The notes under the pieces are model-generated. The model ran no database searches. It was given only the letters and a program-made list of their open reading frames with translations, and was not told where the DNA came from. DNA of 64,000 nt from Shinella sp. SUS2 (lineage in GTDB: Bacteria > Pseudomonadota > Alphaproteobacteria > Rhizobiales > Rhizobiaceae): positions 477,498 to 541,497 of the forward strand of contig NZ_KQ410732.1 of NCBI RefSeq assembly GCF_001262505.1. The letters run 5' to 3'. The stretch's first letter is position 1; every line of letters begins with the position of its first letter. Shown one piece after another: positions 43,061 through 51,763 of this stretch. A program made the position numbers and the translations under genes.

Positions 43061-44104
43061 ATGGCATTGATCACCATGCGGCAATTGCTCGATCACGCAG
43101 CGGAGAATAACTACGCACTGCCCGCATTCAACGTCAACAACCTGGAATATATCCAGGCGGTCATGCGCGCGGCAGATGCGACGGATTCTCCGGTGATCCT
43201 GCAGGCAAGCCGCGGTGCGCGCGCCTATGCGGGCGATGCTTTCTTGCGCCATCTCATCCTCGGCGCGGCGGAAGAATATCCGCATATTCCGGTCTGCCTT
43301 CACCTTGACCATGGCGACCAGCCTTCCACCTGCATCTCGGCCATCACCAACGGTTTCACCTCCGTCATGATGGATGGCTCGCTGCTCGCCGACGGCAAGA
43401 CCGTCGCCAGCTACGAATACAATGTCGATGTCACCGCGGAAGTGGTGAAGATCGCGCATGCGGCCGGTGTGTCGGTCGAAGGTGAGCTTGGCTGTCTCGG
43501 TAACCTGGAAACGGGCGCCGGCGACAAGGAAGATGGCCATGGCTTCGAGGGCAAGCTTTCCCGCGAGGAGCTGCTGACCGACCCGGACCAGGCGCTCGAT
43601 TTCGTCTCCAAAACCGGCGTCGATGCGCTTGCCGTCGCCATCGGCACCAGCCACGGCGCCTACAAGTTCACCCGTGCGCCAGACGGCGACATCCTGTCGA
43701 TCGACACGATCGCCAGTATCAACAAGAAGTTGCCGAACACGCATCTCGTCATGCACGGCTCTTCCTCGGTCCCGCAGGAGCTGCAGGACCTTTTCACCAC
43801 CTATGGCGGCGAGATGAAGCAGACCTGGGGTGTGCCGGTCGCAGAAATCCAGAAGGCGATCCCGCTCGGCGTGCGCAAGGTCAACATCGACACGGACCTT
43901 CGCCTTGCCATGACCGGCACGATCCGCAAGAACTTCAAGGAAAAGCCGGACAATTTCGACCCGCGCACCTACCTGAAGCCGGCGACCGCGCTGATGACGG
44001 AAGTCTGCAAGGAGCGTTTCGAGGCCTTCCGCACCGCGGGTAAGGCGTCCAGCATTCGCGTGAAGCGCTTGCCCGACATGGCGAAGTTCTACGCCACCAA
44101 GTAA
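43061..44104 (+). CDS. fba: Class II fructose-bisphosphate aldolase
   Basis: A 347-residue zinc-dependent aldolase that interconverts fructose 1,6-bisphosphate with dihydroxyacetone phosphate and glyceraldehyde 3-phosphate. Zinc-ligand segments are visible: CLHLDHGDQ, then GTSHGAYKF and [24 protein letters not shown] and [20 protein letters not shown] are also hallmarks. It resembles the CbbA-type branch common in rhizobia, which serves glycolysis/gluconeogenesis. GAAGGAGGACAGG precedes the ATG and is a strong ribosome site. The gene appears to be a single-gene transcript between terminators. Confidence 0.95.
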   Translation: MALITMRQLLDHAAENNYALPAFNVNNLEYIQAVMRAADATDSPVILQASRGARAYAGDAFLRHLILGAAEEYPHIPVCLHLDHGDQPSTCISAITNGFTSVMMDGSLLADGKTVASYEYNVDVTAEVVKIAHAAGVSVEGELGCLGNLETGAGDKEDGHGFEGKLSREELLTDPDQALDFVSKTGVDALAVAIGTSHGAYKFTRAPDGDILSIDTIASINKKLPNTHLVMHGSSSVPQELQDLFTTYGGEMKQTWGVPVAEIQKAIPLGVRKVNIDTDLRLAMTGTIRKNFKEKPDNFDPRTYLKPATALMTEVCKERFEAFRTAGKASSIRVKRLPDMAKFYATK

Positions 44105-44111
44105 GGCTTTC

Positions 44112-44142
44112 GCCCTCCCGGTTCGCCGGGAGGGCGGCTTTC
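44112..44142 (+). terminator. Terminator after the aldolase gene
   Basis: GCCCTCCCGG at 44112-44121 pairs perfectly with CCGGGAGGGC at 44126-44135 around a TTCG tetraloop, followed by GGCTTTCTC. It is a classic stable hairpin with a modest T-tract. Confidence 0.82.
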
Positions 44143-44175
44143 TCGCGGCAGCGGCGGTCGGCCGTCAAATGTACA

Positions 44176-44204
44176 TTGACAGCGTCGCGCCATCATTCTT
44201 TATT
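44176..44204 (+). promoter_or_regulatory. Promoter of the lactate dehydrogenase-family gene
   Basis: TTGACA at 44176-44181 and TTTATT at 44199-44204 are separated by 17 bases, a near-ideal sigma-70 arrangement. It lies about 130 bases upstream of the ATG, leaving a long untranslated leader. Confidence 0.6.
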
Positions 44205-44332
44205 CGTGAATATCTCATTCATGTGGGGGCGCATGTTTCCCGCCGAAACCGGCAGGAAGGCGTTGCAGGCCTGCGCGCGCCTTCGTAAAAGAGTGCGATC
44301 CCGAAAAGCCGGATGATGCGAGGACAGACAGC

Positions 44333-45481
44333 ATGAGCGTAGACCAGGCCCTGACGATCGCGGACCTCAAGGACCGGGCGCGCCGCCGCGTGCCGAAGAT
44401 GTTCTTCGAATATGCGGATTCCGGTGCCTGGACCGAGGGGACCTACCGGGCCAACGAGGACGACTTCCACAAGATCAAGCTGCGCCAGCGCGTGCTCGTC
44501 GACATGACGAACCGGTCGCTGGAAAGCGAGATGATCGGCGAGAAGGTGTCGATGCCTGTCGCGCTCGCGCCGACCGGCTTTACCGGCATGCAGCATGCCG
44601 ATGGCGAAATGCTCGCCGCACAGGCGGCTGAGGAGTTCGGTGTGCCGTTCACGCTGTCGACGATGAGCATCTGCTCGATCGAAGACGTGCGCTCCGTGAC
44701 GTCGAAGCCCTTCTGGTTCCAGCTCTACGTGATGCAGGACAAGGAGTTCGTCCACAACCTCATCGACCGCGCCAAGGCCGCCGGCTGCTCGGCGCTTGTG
44801 CTGACGCTCGACCTGCAGATCCTGGGCCAGCGCCACAAGGACCTGCGCAACGGCCTTTCCGCCCCGCCGCGCTTCACGCCGAAACATCTCTGGCAGATGG
44901 CGACGCGGCCCTTCTGGTGCCTCGATATGCTCGGCACCAAACGCCGCACCTTCGGCAATATCGTCGGCCACGCCAAGGGGGTGGAGGATCTTTCCTCGCT
45001 CTCCTCCTGGACCTCGGAACAGTTCGATCCGCAGCTCTCCTGGAAGGATATCGAGTGGATCCGCGATCGCTGGGGCGGCAAGCTCATCCTCAAGGGCATT
45101 CTCGACGAGGAAGATGCGCGCATGTCGCTTGATAGCGGCGCCGATGCCATCATCGTCTCCAACCACGGCGGCCGCCAGCTTGACGGCGCCGCGTCCTCTA
45201 TCAGCATGCTGCCGCGCATCGTCGATGCCGTCGGCGACAAGATGGAGGTCCATATCGACGGCGGTATCCGCTCCGGCCAGGACGTGCTGAAATCCCTCTG
45301 CTACGGTGCCAAGGGCACCTATATCGGCCGCCCCTTCCTCTACGGCCTCGGCGCTGGCGGCAAGCCGGGCGTTCGCCGCGCCCTCGAGATCATCCGCAAG
45401 GAGCTCGACATCACCATGGCGCTCTGCGGTGAGCGGGACGTTAAGAACCTGTCACGCAAGAACCTGCACCAGGATCTTTAA
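44333..45481 (+). CDS. lldD: FMN-dependent alpha-hydroxy-acid dehydrogenase, L-lactate dehydrogenase-like
   Basis: A 382-residue TIM-barrel flavoprotein of the LldD/glycolate-oxidase family, which oxidises L-lactate or another 2-hydroxy acid and passes electrons to the membrane chain. The active-site stretch IIVSNHGGRQLDGA holds the catalytic histidine and arginine. FEYADSGAWTEGTYRANEDD and LAPTGFTGMQHADGE are typical. AGGACAG precedes the ATG at 44333. A single long leader separates it from the aldolase terminator. L-lactate is the most likely substrate from overall form, but other hydroxy acids are possible. Confidence 0.9.
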   Translation: MSVDQALTIADLKDRARRRVPKMFFEYADSGAWTEGTYRANEDDFHKIKLRQRVLVDMTNRSLESEMIGEKVSMPVALAPTGFTGMQHADGEMLAAQAAEEFGVPFTLSTMSICSIEDVRSVTSKPFWFQLYVMQDKEFVHNLIDRAKAAGCSALVLTLDLQILGQRHKDLRNGLSAPPRFTPKHLWQMATRPFWCLDMLGTKRRTFGNIVGHAKGVEDLSSLSSWTSEQFDPQLSWKDIEWIRDRWGGKLILKGILDEEDARMSLDSGADAIIVSNHGGRQLDGAASSISMLPRIVDAVGDKMEVHIDGGIRSGQDVLKSLCYGAKGTYIGRPFLYGLGAGGKPGVRRALEIIRKELDITMALCGERDVKNLSRKNLHQDL

Positions 45482-45488
45482 GCGAGCG

Positions 45489-46523
45489 TCAGGCGCCCTG
45501 GAATCCCTGCAGGACGTTCACGGCGTTGACGCCGAGGGCGTCCACTGCGTAGCCGCCTTCCATGACGAAGAGGGTGGGGAGAGCGAAGTCGGCGATGCGG
45601 CGGCCGATGGTGAGGAAATGCTCGCTTTCCAGCTTGAACTGCGAGATCGGGTCTTCCTTGAACGTATCGACGCCGAGCGAGATGACGAGAGCGGTCGGGG
45701 CGTAGGCGGCGATCTTTGCATGTGCATCCTCGAAGGCGGCCTGCCATTCCGGCCAATCGGTGCCCGCGGGTAGCGGATAGTTGAGGTTGTGGCCCTCGCC
45801 GCTGCCTGCACCACGTTCGCGGGCATAACCGAGATGGAAGGGGAACTCGAAATCCGGGTCGCCGTGCAGGCTTGCGAGCAGCACGTCGTCACGATCGTAG
45901 AAGATCTCCTGCGTGCCATTGCCGTGGTGGTAGTCGATGTCGAAGATCGCAACGCGGGCGTGACCGTTGTCGAGGAAACGCTGGGCGGCGATGGCGGCAT
46001 TGTTGAGATAGCAGTAGCCGCCGAAGAAGTCGCGGCCGGCATGATGGCCCGGCGGGCGGCAGAGCGCGAAGGCGGCGCGCTCGCCGGACAGCACCGCATC
46101 GGCGCCGGCGAGCGCCGTATCGGCGGCGCGTTTGGCGGCCTGCCAGGTCGTCTCGGTGATCGAGCCGGCCATATCGAAGGAATAGTAGGAGAGGCGGGCA
46201 TCGAGGCCGGCGGGCGGGGCGTCGAGCATCGGCATGGAGCGATGGCGCCAGCTATAGGGCCAGACCTCGCCGTCGCGGCCGGCGGCGCGCCATTCGGCAA
46301 AGACGTTTTGCAGGAAGTCGAGATAGGCGGGCGTATGGATACGCTCGATGGCCGCCCGATCATAGAAGGCAGGTTCGATCACCGGCCCGAGGCCGACGTC
46401 CTTGACGCGTCTAAGGACGATTTCGGCCCGCTCCGGCATCTCGAAGGTCTCGACGATGCGCCCGAAGGAAAGCTCCATGCCGCTGTGATGCAGGTGATGG
46501 TCGGCGGTGTAGAAGGTTTTCAT
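45489..46523 (-). CDS. Histone-deacetylase-family acetylpolyamine amidohydrolase
   Basis: A 344-residue zinc amidohydrolase very close in layout to Mycoplana AphA, which removes acetyl groups from acetylated polyamines. The motif CRPPGHHAG supplies His160/His161, DIDYHHGNGT supplies zinc ligands Asp197 and His199, and SLGVDTF gives the third ligand. FGGYCYLNNAAIAAQ is also shared. It is the last gene of a leftward operon behind a gamma-glutamylpolyamine synthetase-like gene and an aminotransferase, so a role in releasing free polyamines for breakdown is well supported. Confidence 0.92.
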   Translation of the reverse strand: MKTFYTADHHLHHSGMELSFGRIVETFEMPERAEIVLRRVKDVGLGPVIEPAFYDRAAIERIHTPAYLDFLQNVFAEWRAAGRDGEVWPYSWRHRSMPMLDAPPAGLDARLSYYSFDMAGSITETTWQAAKRAADTALAGADAVLSGERAAFALCRPPGHHAGRDFFGGYCYLNNAAIAAQRFLDNGHARVAIFDIDYHHGNGTQEIFYDRDDVLLASLHGDPDFEFPFHLGYARERGAGSGEGHNLNYPLPAGTDWPEWQAAFEDAHAKIAAYAPTALVISLGVDTFKEDPISQFKLESEHFLTIGRRIADFALPTLFVMEGGYAVDALGVNAVNVLQGFQGA

Positions 46524-46525
46524 GA

Positions 46526-47914
46526 TCAGACGACTTCACCATAAAGCGTGCGTTCGAGCGCGGTGACTTCCGCAGCAAAGCGGCGGTATTCCGCGTGCTT
46601 GAGGGCGAGAAGGACGTGGTGCAACCGCTCGCCGAGGGCTTCTTTCAGGAAGGTGGAGCGGGCGGCCGTCTCGATGGCGCTGCGCCAGTCCGGCGGCAAT
46701 TCGTCGCCGGCATTGTCGGCGTAGGCGGTGGTCTCGGGGCCGGGATCGGCCTGATCGAGCATGCCCTTGCGCATGCCGGCAAGCACGGTCGCGCCGACGA
46801 GATAGGGGTTGGAGTCGATGCCGGCGGCGCGTTGCTCCAGATGGCGGCCGGTGGGTGAACCGGCCGGGATACGGACCGCCACGCTGCGGTTGTTGGTACC
46901 CCAGGTCGGTGTCGTCGGCGCATAGCTCTGGGCGGAGAAGCGCCGCCAGGAATTGGAGTGCGGTGCGAAGACGAGCATGGATTCATGCATCGTTTCGAGC
47001 AGGCCGGCGACTGCGTGTTTCAGGAGGGGCGAAAGGGCGTCGCCCGCGTCGGCGAAGCGGTTTTTCCCCTCAGAGTCGGCGAGGCTCGCATGCACATGCA
47101 TGCCGGAGCCGGCACGCCCGGCGAAGGGTTTTGCCATGAAGCAGGCCATCATGCCGTGCCTTACCGCAAGGCCGCGTAGCAGACGCTTCAGCATGGTTAG
47201 ATCGTCGGCGGCCCGCAGAGCGGCACCATGGCGCAGCGTCAGCTCGAACTGGCCCTGGGCGTATTCCGAGATCATCGTCTCGACGGGCAGGCCTTGCGCC
47301 TCCGCGCCGCGATAGACGGCATCGATGAAGGGCTCCAGCCGGTCCAGTTCGGTGACGCCATAGACCTGGATACCATCGGGCCGTTCGCCGGAAAGCGGCA
47401 GGCGGAGTGGTTGGAAGTTCCCATCGGCCGTGCGTTCGCGATCGAGCAGATAGAATTCAAGCTCATAGGCAAGCACCGGGTGGAAGCCGTCGGCCTCAAG
47501 AAGCTTCACTTGCCGCGCCAGCGCATGGCGCGGGTCGGCCGCCATCGGTGTGCCGTCGAGCTCGAAAAGCGCAAGACGCAGCTCACCGCGCGGCGGCGAG
47601 GTCCAGGGCAGGGGAACCAGCGAGCCGGCGATGGGCCAGGCGCGGCGGTCGGCATCGCCATCCGACCAGACAAGCCCGGTTTCCTCCACATCCTCGCCTG
47701 TCACGTCGAGGCCGAGGATCGAGCCGGGCAGGTGCCGGCCGGAGCGGAAGATCGGCAACAGCTCGTGCCGCCGGATGATCTTTCCGCGGGCGATACCGTT
47801 GAGGTCGATCAGAACGAGGTCGAAGGCGATGGTCTCGGGATGGGCGGCGAGAAAGGCCTCGGCCTCCGCGATATCTGCGGCTTCCGGCGGGCGGCTGGAA
47901 AGGTCGCGGCTCAC
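46526..47914 (-). CDS. Glutamine-synthetase-family enzyme, gamma-glutamylpolyamine synthetase-like
   Basis: A 462-residue glutamine-synthetase-fold ligase of the PuuA/GlnA3 branch. The segments YELEFYLLDRE and EYAQGQFELTLRHG contain the metal-binding glutamates; SGMHVHASL, NSWRRFSAQSYAPTTPTWGT and NNRSVAVRIP follow. These enzymes join glutamate to a polyamine or other amine using ATP. The stop lies two bases before the deacetylase start and the start overlaps the aminotransferase gene, giving a tight operon. Amine specificity cannot be read; putrescine or spermidine is likely from context. Confidence 0.9.
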   Translation of the reverse strand: MSRDLSSRPPEAADIAEAEAFLAAHPETIAFDLVLIDLNGIARGKIIRRHELLPIFRSGRHLPGSILGLDVTGEDVEETGLVWSDGDADRRAWPIAGSLVPLPWTSPPRGELRLALFELDGTPMAADPRHALARQVKLLEADGFHPVLAYELEFYLLDRERTADGNFQPLRLPLSGERPDGIQVYGVTELDRLEPFIDAVYRGAEAQGLPVETMISEYAQGQFELTLRHGAALRAADDLTMLKRLLRGLAVRHGMMACFMAKPFAGRAGSGMHVHASLADSEGKNRFADAGDALSPLLKHAVAGLLETMHESMLVFAPHSNSWRRFSAQSYAPTTPTWGTNNRSVAVRIPAGSPTGRHLEQRAAGIDSNPYLVGATVLAGMRKGMLDQADPGPETTAYADNAGDELPPDWRSAIETAARSTFLKEALGERLHHVLLALKHAEYRRFAAEVTALERTLYGEVV

Positions 47915-49284
47915 GCGGCGGCCCTCCGTTCGGCAAGGCGGCCGGTGACGGTCGCGAATGCTTCCACGAGGCCGCCGGCCTGCTGTTCGGAAAGGGCGGG
48001 GCTGACGAGCACCATATTGTGGAAGGGCGTCAGGAGATAACCGAGGTTGAGCATGGAAAGGTGCAAGGCTGCCTCGATGGTGTCGGATGCGGCCGCCCGC
48101 GCCTCCGCGGCGTTGCGCACGGCGACGGGCGAGAAGACGACTTCAAGTCGTGCGCCGACGCGCGAGACCGTCCAGTCGAGACCGGCGGTGGCGATGGCCG
48201 CCTTGAAGCCGGCTTCGATCCGGTCGGCGCGCGCCTGCATGATGCGATAGGCCTCTTCGGTCATGACATGTTCGAGGCAGGCGCGCAGGCAGGCAAGCTG
48301 CAGGGCGCTGCCCGAAAGGGTCGTGCCGATGCCGGAATGCCCGTGGCCGCTCTGCTCGCGGCGGATGACGTGCAGCTTGTCGGAAATCGCCTGGGTCATG
48401 CCCCAGACGCTGACCGGCACTCCGCCGCCGATCGGCTTGCCCATCACCATGAGGTCGGGCTCGAGGCCGTGTACCTTGCTGTAGCCGCCGAGGCCGGTGG
48501 AGATGGTGTGCGTCTCGTCGATGAGCAGCAGCGTGCCGGCGTCGCGTGTCAGGCGCCGCAGTGCGGCATGGAAGCCGGGAGCTGGCGGGATCATGCCGCA
48601 GTTCGTCATTACGGGCTCTGCGAGCACGCAGGCGATGTCGTTTCCTGCGAGTGCCCGTTCCAGCGCCGCCTCGTCGTTGAAGGGGATGGAAACAGTGAGT
48701 TCGCCGAGATCGCGCACCTGCCCGAGCAGGTTGCGGCGGGAGATGGTCTTGCCGTCGACAAGGTCCACCAGCGTGTCGTCCACCGCGCCATGGTAGCAGC
48801 CGTCGAAGACGAGGAGCTTTGCCCGGCCGGTGACGGCGCGGGCGACGCGGATGGCGAAGCGGTTGGCATCGCTGGCTGTGGCGCCGAGCTGCCAGCGCGG
48901 CAGGCCGAAACGCTCCACCAGCAGGCGGCCGACCGCAGCGGCATCGGACGAGGGCAGCATGGTGGTGAGACCGCGCGTGCCGGCGTTCTTCAGGGCTTCG
49001 AGAACGGGGGCGGGGCCATGGCCGAACATGGCGCCGGTATCGCCGAGGCAGACGTCGACGATGCGGTTGCCATCGAGATCGACGAGTTCGGCGCCGCTGG
49101 CCTCATCGACGACGAGGGGAAAGGGCGTCGGCCAGTCGAGCATCCAGTGTTGCGGCACACCGTCGAAGAAGCCCGAGGTCGCCTCGTCATGCGCCGCCGC
49201 CGACCGGGGCCGCCGCGCGCGAAAAACCTCTGCTTCTGCCTCGATGAGCGCGCGGGCGCGCGCCTCCAGGTTCGCCCTCTCCAT
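47911..49284 (-). CDS. Class III pyridoxal-phosphate aminotransferase
   Basis: A 457-residue aminotransferase of the ornithine/glutamate-1-semialdehyde type. The PLP-lysine lies in MVMGKPIGGGVPVSVWGM; LLLIDETHT holds the PLP-ring aspartate and FDGCYHGAVDD is the typical cofactor-contact segment. The ATG at 49284, behind CTGGAGAACGGG, was chosen because the longer GTG start at 49320 lies within a perfect operator-like palindrome. It is the first gene of the aminotransferase, glutamine-synthetase-like and deacetylase operon. A diamine or gamma-amino-acid is a plausible substrate. Some homologues act instead on keto-acid partners such as pyruvate. Confidence 0.9.
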   Translation of the reverse strand: MERANLEARARALIEAEAEVFRARRPRSAAAHDEATSGFFDGVPQHWMLDWPTPFPLVVDEASGAELVDLDGNRIVDVCLGDTGAMFGHGPAPVLEALKNAGTRGLTTMLPSSDAAAVGRLLVERFGLPRWQLGATASDANRFAIRVARAVTGRAKLLVFDGCYHGAVDDTLVDLVDGKTISRRNLLGQVRDLGELTVSIPFNDEAALERALAGNDIACVLAEPVMTNCGMIPPAPGFHAALRRLTRDAGTLLLIDETHTISTGLGGYSKVHGLEPDLMVMGKPIGGGVPVSVWGMTQAISDKLHVIRREQSGHGHSGIGTTLSGSALQLACLRACLEHVMTEEAYRIMQARADRIEAGFKAAIATAGLDWTVSRVGARLEVVFSPVAVRNAAEARAAASDTIEAALHLSMLNLGYLLTPFHNMVLVSPALSEQQAGGLVEAFATVTGRLAERRAAA

Positions 49285-49310
49285 CCCGTTCTCCAGCAAG
49301 TCCTCAAAAA

Positions 49311-49337
49311 ATGTGATCACATATTGGTTGATGTGAT
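49311..49337. promoter_or_regulatory. Operator-like palindrome upstream of the polyamine operon
   Basis: ATGTGATCACAT at 49311-49322 is a perfect 12-base palindrome, and a further half-site ATGTGAT occurs at 49331-49337 after GTTG, so 20 bases separate the two ATGTGAT starts. It lies about 27 bases upstream of the chosen aminotransferase ATG. The AraC-type gene next to it is a candidate regulator, although the palindrome resembles sites of GntR- or CRP-type proteins more. Confidence 0.55.
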
Positions 49338-49423
49338 TTCAAGTGTCAAACGGCAAGATGACGGAGATCGGAAGGTTCCACGTATTTGGGGTGCCGGACC
49401 GCTGCGCATCTTCAACAAACCGG

Positions 49424-50473
49424 TCAGAGGGCGCTGACGATGCGCAGCCAGTCATGTACCGAGGCAGTGGCCTGCTTTTCGGCGGAACCGAGGGCGAGCG
49501 GCCCGCGATCGCCCATCTCGCGCACCTCGCTGGGGCTCATGCCGAACTGGTGGCGGAAGGCGCGCGAAAAGGCGGACATGTCGGAAAAGCCGCAGGCATA
49601 GGCGATCTCGCCGACCGTGCGCTTGCGTTCGTCCGCCAGCATGTCGAAGGCCGCGCGCAGGCGGCGGGTGCGGATATGATCGGTAACGCCGCCGATCGGC
49701 TCGAACAGCCGGTAGAGCGATGCGCGCGACAGGCCGAACATCTTGCACAGATGTTCCGGCCCGAGATCCGGCAGGGCGAGGTGGTGCTCGATATACCGCC
49801 GGATTTCCATGATGACGGCGCCACGCACCGTGGGGGAGGGCAGGCTCCGCTCGGCAATCTGTGGCCCGACGAGAGTGGTGACGAGATTGGCCGTGGCGGT
49901 GACGATGGCTGGCGCCTCGGTCGGCGTGATATCCGTGAGGTCGGCGAACAGGGCGCGCAGGTGGCTGCCGATCAGCCGTGCGGTGCTGGTCGAGCGCTTC
50001 AGGAGGAGGCCATGCAGGGCCTCGTTCTGTCCCTCCTTGCCGAAAAGCAGGTGACGCGGCAGCGCGAGAGTGAGGTTCCGGCAGTGCTGGGTCTCGGACT
50101 GCATGGGGCGCGACAGGTCGAAAAGCGATATGTCGCCCGCCTCCACCAGCATCGTTTCGCCATTGACCGTGCGCAGGTCGCTGCCGTCGAGCGTCACCTG
50201 CACGAAGATGAGGTCGAGCCCGCTGCGGGCGATGCGGCTGGGGTCGCGCGAGAAACGATAGGTCGTGCCGAGCATTTCGGCCGCAAAGAACAGGGCAGGC
50301 CCCATGAAATAGGTGGCAAGGCTGGCGCGGAAATCACCAAGCTGCTCCGGCGTCGCCATGGTCGTGCGGAAGATGGGATCGAGCGTTTCGGCAAAGAGCT
50401 GGCTTTCCCGGCGGCAATCCGCGCCGGCTTCGGCAAGGACGGAGTTGGAAGGCAGCTTTGCGGCGGGACTCAT
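49424..50473 (-). CDS. AraC-family transcriptional regulator
   Basis: A 349-residue regulator with an N-terminal AraC-binding-like (cupin type) sensor region, then a C-terminal double helix-turn-helix at about residues 235-335 (HLCKMFGLSRASLYRLFEPI and IAYACGFSDMSAFSRAFRHQ). The layout and ligand region resemble the subfamily with 'AraC-binding-like domain'. It lies just upstream of the polyamine operon on the same strand, with about 140 bases between, and probably activates it. GAGAGA precedes the ATG. The ligand is unknown. Confidence 0.9.
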   Translation of the reverse strand: MSPAAKLPSNSVLAEAGADCRRESQLFAETLDPIFRTTMATPEQLGDFRASLATYFMGPALFFAAEMLGTTYRFSRDPSRIARSGLDLIFVQVTLDGSDLRTVNGETMLVEAGDISLFDLSRPMQSETQHCRNLTLALPRHLLFGKEGQNEALHGLLLKRSTSTARLIGSHLRALFADLTDITPTEAPAIVTATANLVTTLVGPQIAERSLPSPTVRGAVIMEIRRYIEHHLALPDLGPEHLCKMFGLSRASLYRLFEPIGGVTDHIRTRRLRAAFDMLADERKRTVGEIAYACGFSDMSAFSRAFRHQFGMSPSEVREMGDRGPLALGSAEKQATASVHDWLRIVSAL

Positions 50474-50748
50474 TCTCTCTCACGACGGTTCGATGATGGG
50501 TGGTCTTGCCTATCAAGAGGCAGGGACGGGCGAAGGTTCCCGGAAATTCGCCGTCGTACCGGTTTCGTCGGCTTGGCACGGTGTCTCATTCTTTTGGCCC
50601 CCCGTCTCATAATGCCGATTGGGCTTAGTAATACAATTGACAGTTTCACCGGGCTGCAACCCCATGGAAAATAAAGGGTCCATTTCGGGCCCGCGATGTC
50701 GCGACAATCAGAACAAAAGGGCGCATCGCTCCGGATTGGGGTATAGGT

Positions 50749-51663
50749 ATGGATCAGGTTTCCTTTGCCGACAGTGCGCTGGTTTTCCAGGTGCCGCCGT
50801 TCGAATTCTTGAATGCGCCCGGTTTTGCCGCTGCACGGGACCGGCTCGTTGCCGGCAAGCTCGCGCTCTATGAGGGCAATCATCTCTTCAACCGGCTCAT
50901 CCTGGAAGAGGGGCGCTTTCTTTGTTACCTCGCCGCGCTCTCGCTGCATGCAGGACAGGACATGACGCAATCGTCCACCTGGCTGACGCTCGGGCGGCTC
51001 CAGCGTGAGGTCACGGAGCTTGGTGTGGCGAGCCGCAACCGGGTCGAGGCCCAGGTTTCCTGTCTGCGCAAATACGGTTTTCTCGCGCAGCAGCCCCACG
51101 CATCGGACCGACGCGTGCGCCTGCTTGTGCCGAGCGCGGCGCTGCTCGCCCGCGATGCCGGCATTCTCGGGCTGCTTGTCTCCGGCCTGTCGGATCTCGG
51201 GCTCTCGCCGACGGAGGGGCGCAACGGGCCGCTTTCGCCGGAACTGCACCGCGCCATGCGCCGGGCGACCCTGCCGCATCTGCCGGGCCTCAGCCGGATC
51301 ATCCGCCGCCACCTGCCGCTTGCCCCCTTCTTTGCCCATGATTGCGGCTACATGATCCTGCTGCTTCTGCTGCGGGACGGGCGCGACGGCGGCGACGGCC
51401 TCGTTACCTCCGGCTACCAGAGGCTCGCCACGCAGACGGGCGTATCGCGCACCCATGTCCGCCGGATCGTCGAGGCGGCGCGTGACGCCGGCCTCCTGAC
51501 CACCACCGCGCGCGGCGGCCACGACATCCGCCTGACGCCGGCCATGTGGCATGCGGCAGATCGCTGGTTCGCGGACAAGTTCGCCCTCACGGATCTTCTG
51601 CTGCGCGAGGCGGTGCAGGGGCGGGCCGGGAAAAGCGACAGCCAGGACACCGCCTCGCCGTAA
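50749..51663 (+). CDS. Protein with two winged-helix regions, MarR-like
   Basis: A 304-residue protein without membrane segments. Two winged-helix-like segments can be seen: one near residues 65-125 (TLGRLQREVTELGVASRNRV then LRKYGFLAQQPHASDRRVRL) and another near 225-270 (YQRLATQTGVSRTHVRRIVE then AARDAGLLTTTARGGHDIRL). This tandem layout suggests a DNA-binding regulator that contacts two sites or acts as a pseudo-dimer. No ligand domain is obvious. It stands alone between the AraC gene and the polysaccharide lyase gene, divergent from the former and convergent with the latter. Its targets are unknown. Confidence 0.75.
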   Translation: MDQVSFADSALVFQVPPFEFLNAPGFAAARDRLVAGKLALYEGNHLFNRLILEEGRFLCYLAALSLHAGQDMTQSSTWLTLGRLQREVTELGVASRNRVEAQVSCLRKYGFLAQQPHASDRRVRLLVPSAALLARDAGILGLLVSGLSDLGLSPTEGRNGPLSPELHRAMRRATLPHLPGLSRIIRRHLPLAPFFAHDCGYMILLLLLRDGRDGGDGLVTSGYQRLATQTGVSRTHVRRIVEAARDAGLLTTTARGGHDIRLTPAMWHAADRWFADKFALTDLLLREAVQGRAGKSDSQDTASP

Positions 51664-51763
51664 CGCAGACAATCGGAACGGCCGTCCGTACACGTTGCCG
51701 CGGTTTTCCGCTTCGCCCACCTATGCCGGCTGGCAGCCGCTTGCGGCTCCCTGCCCGTGTGCA

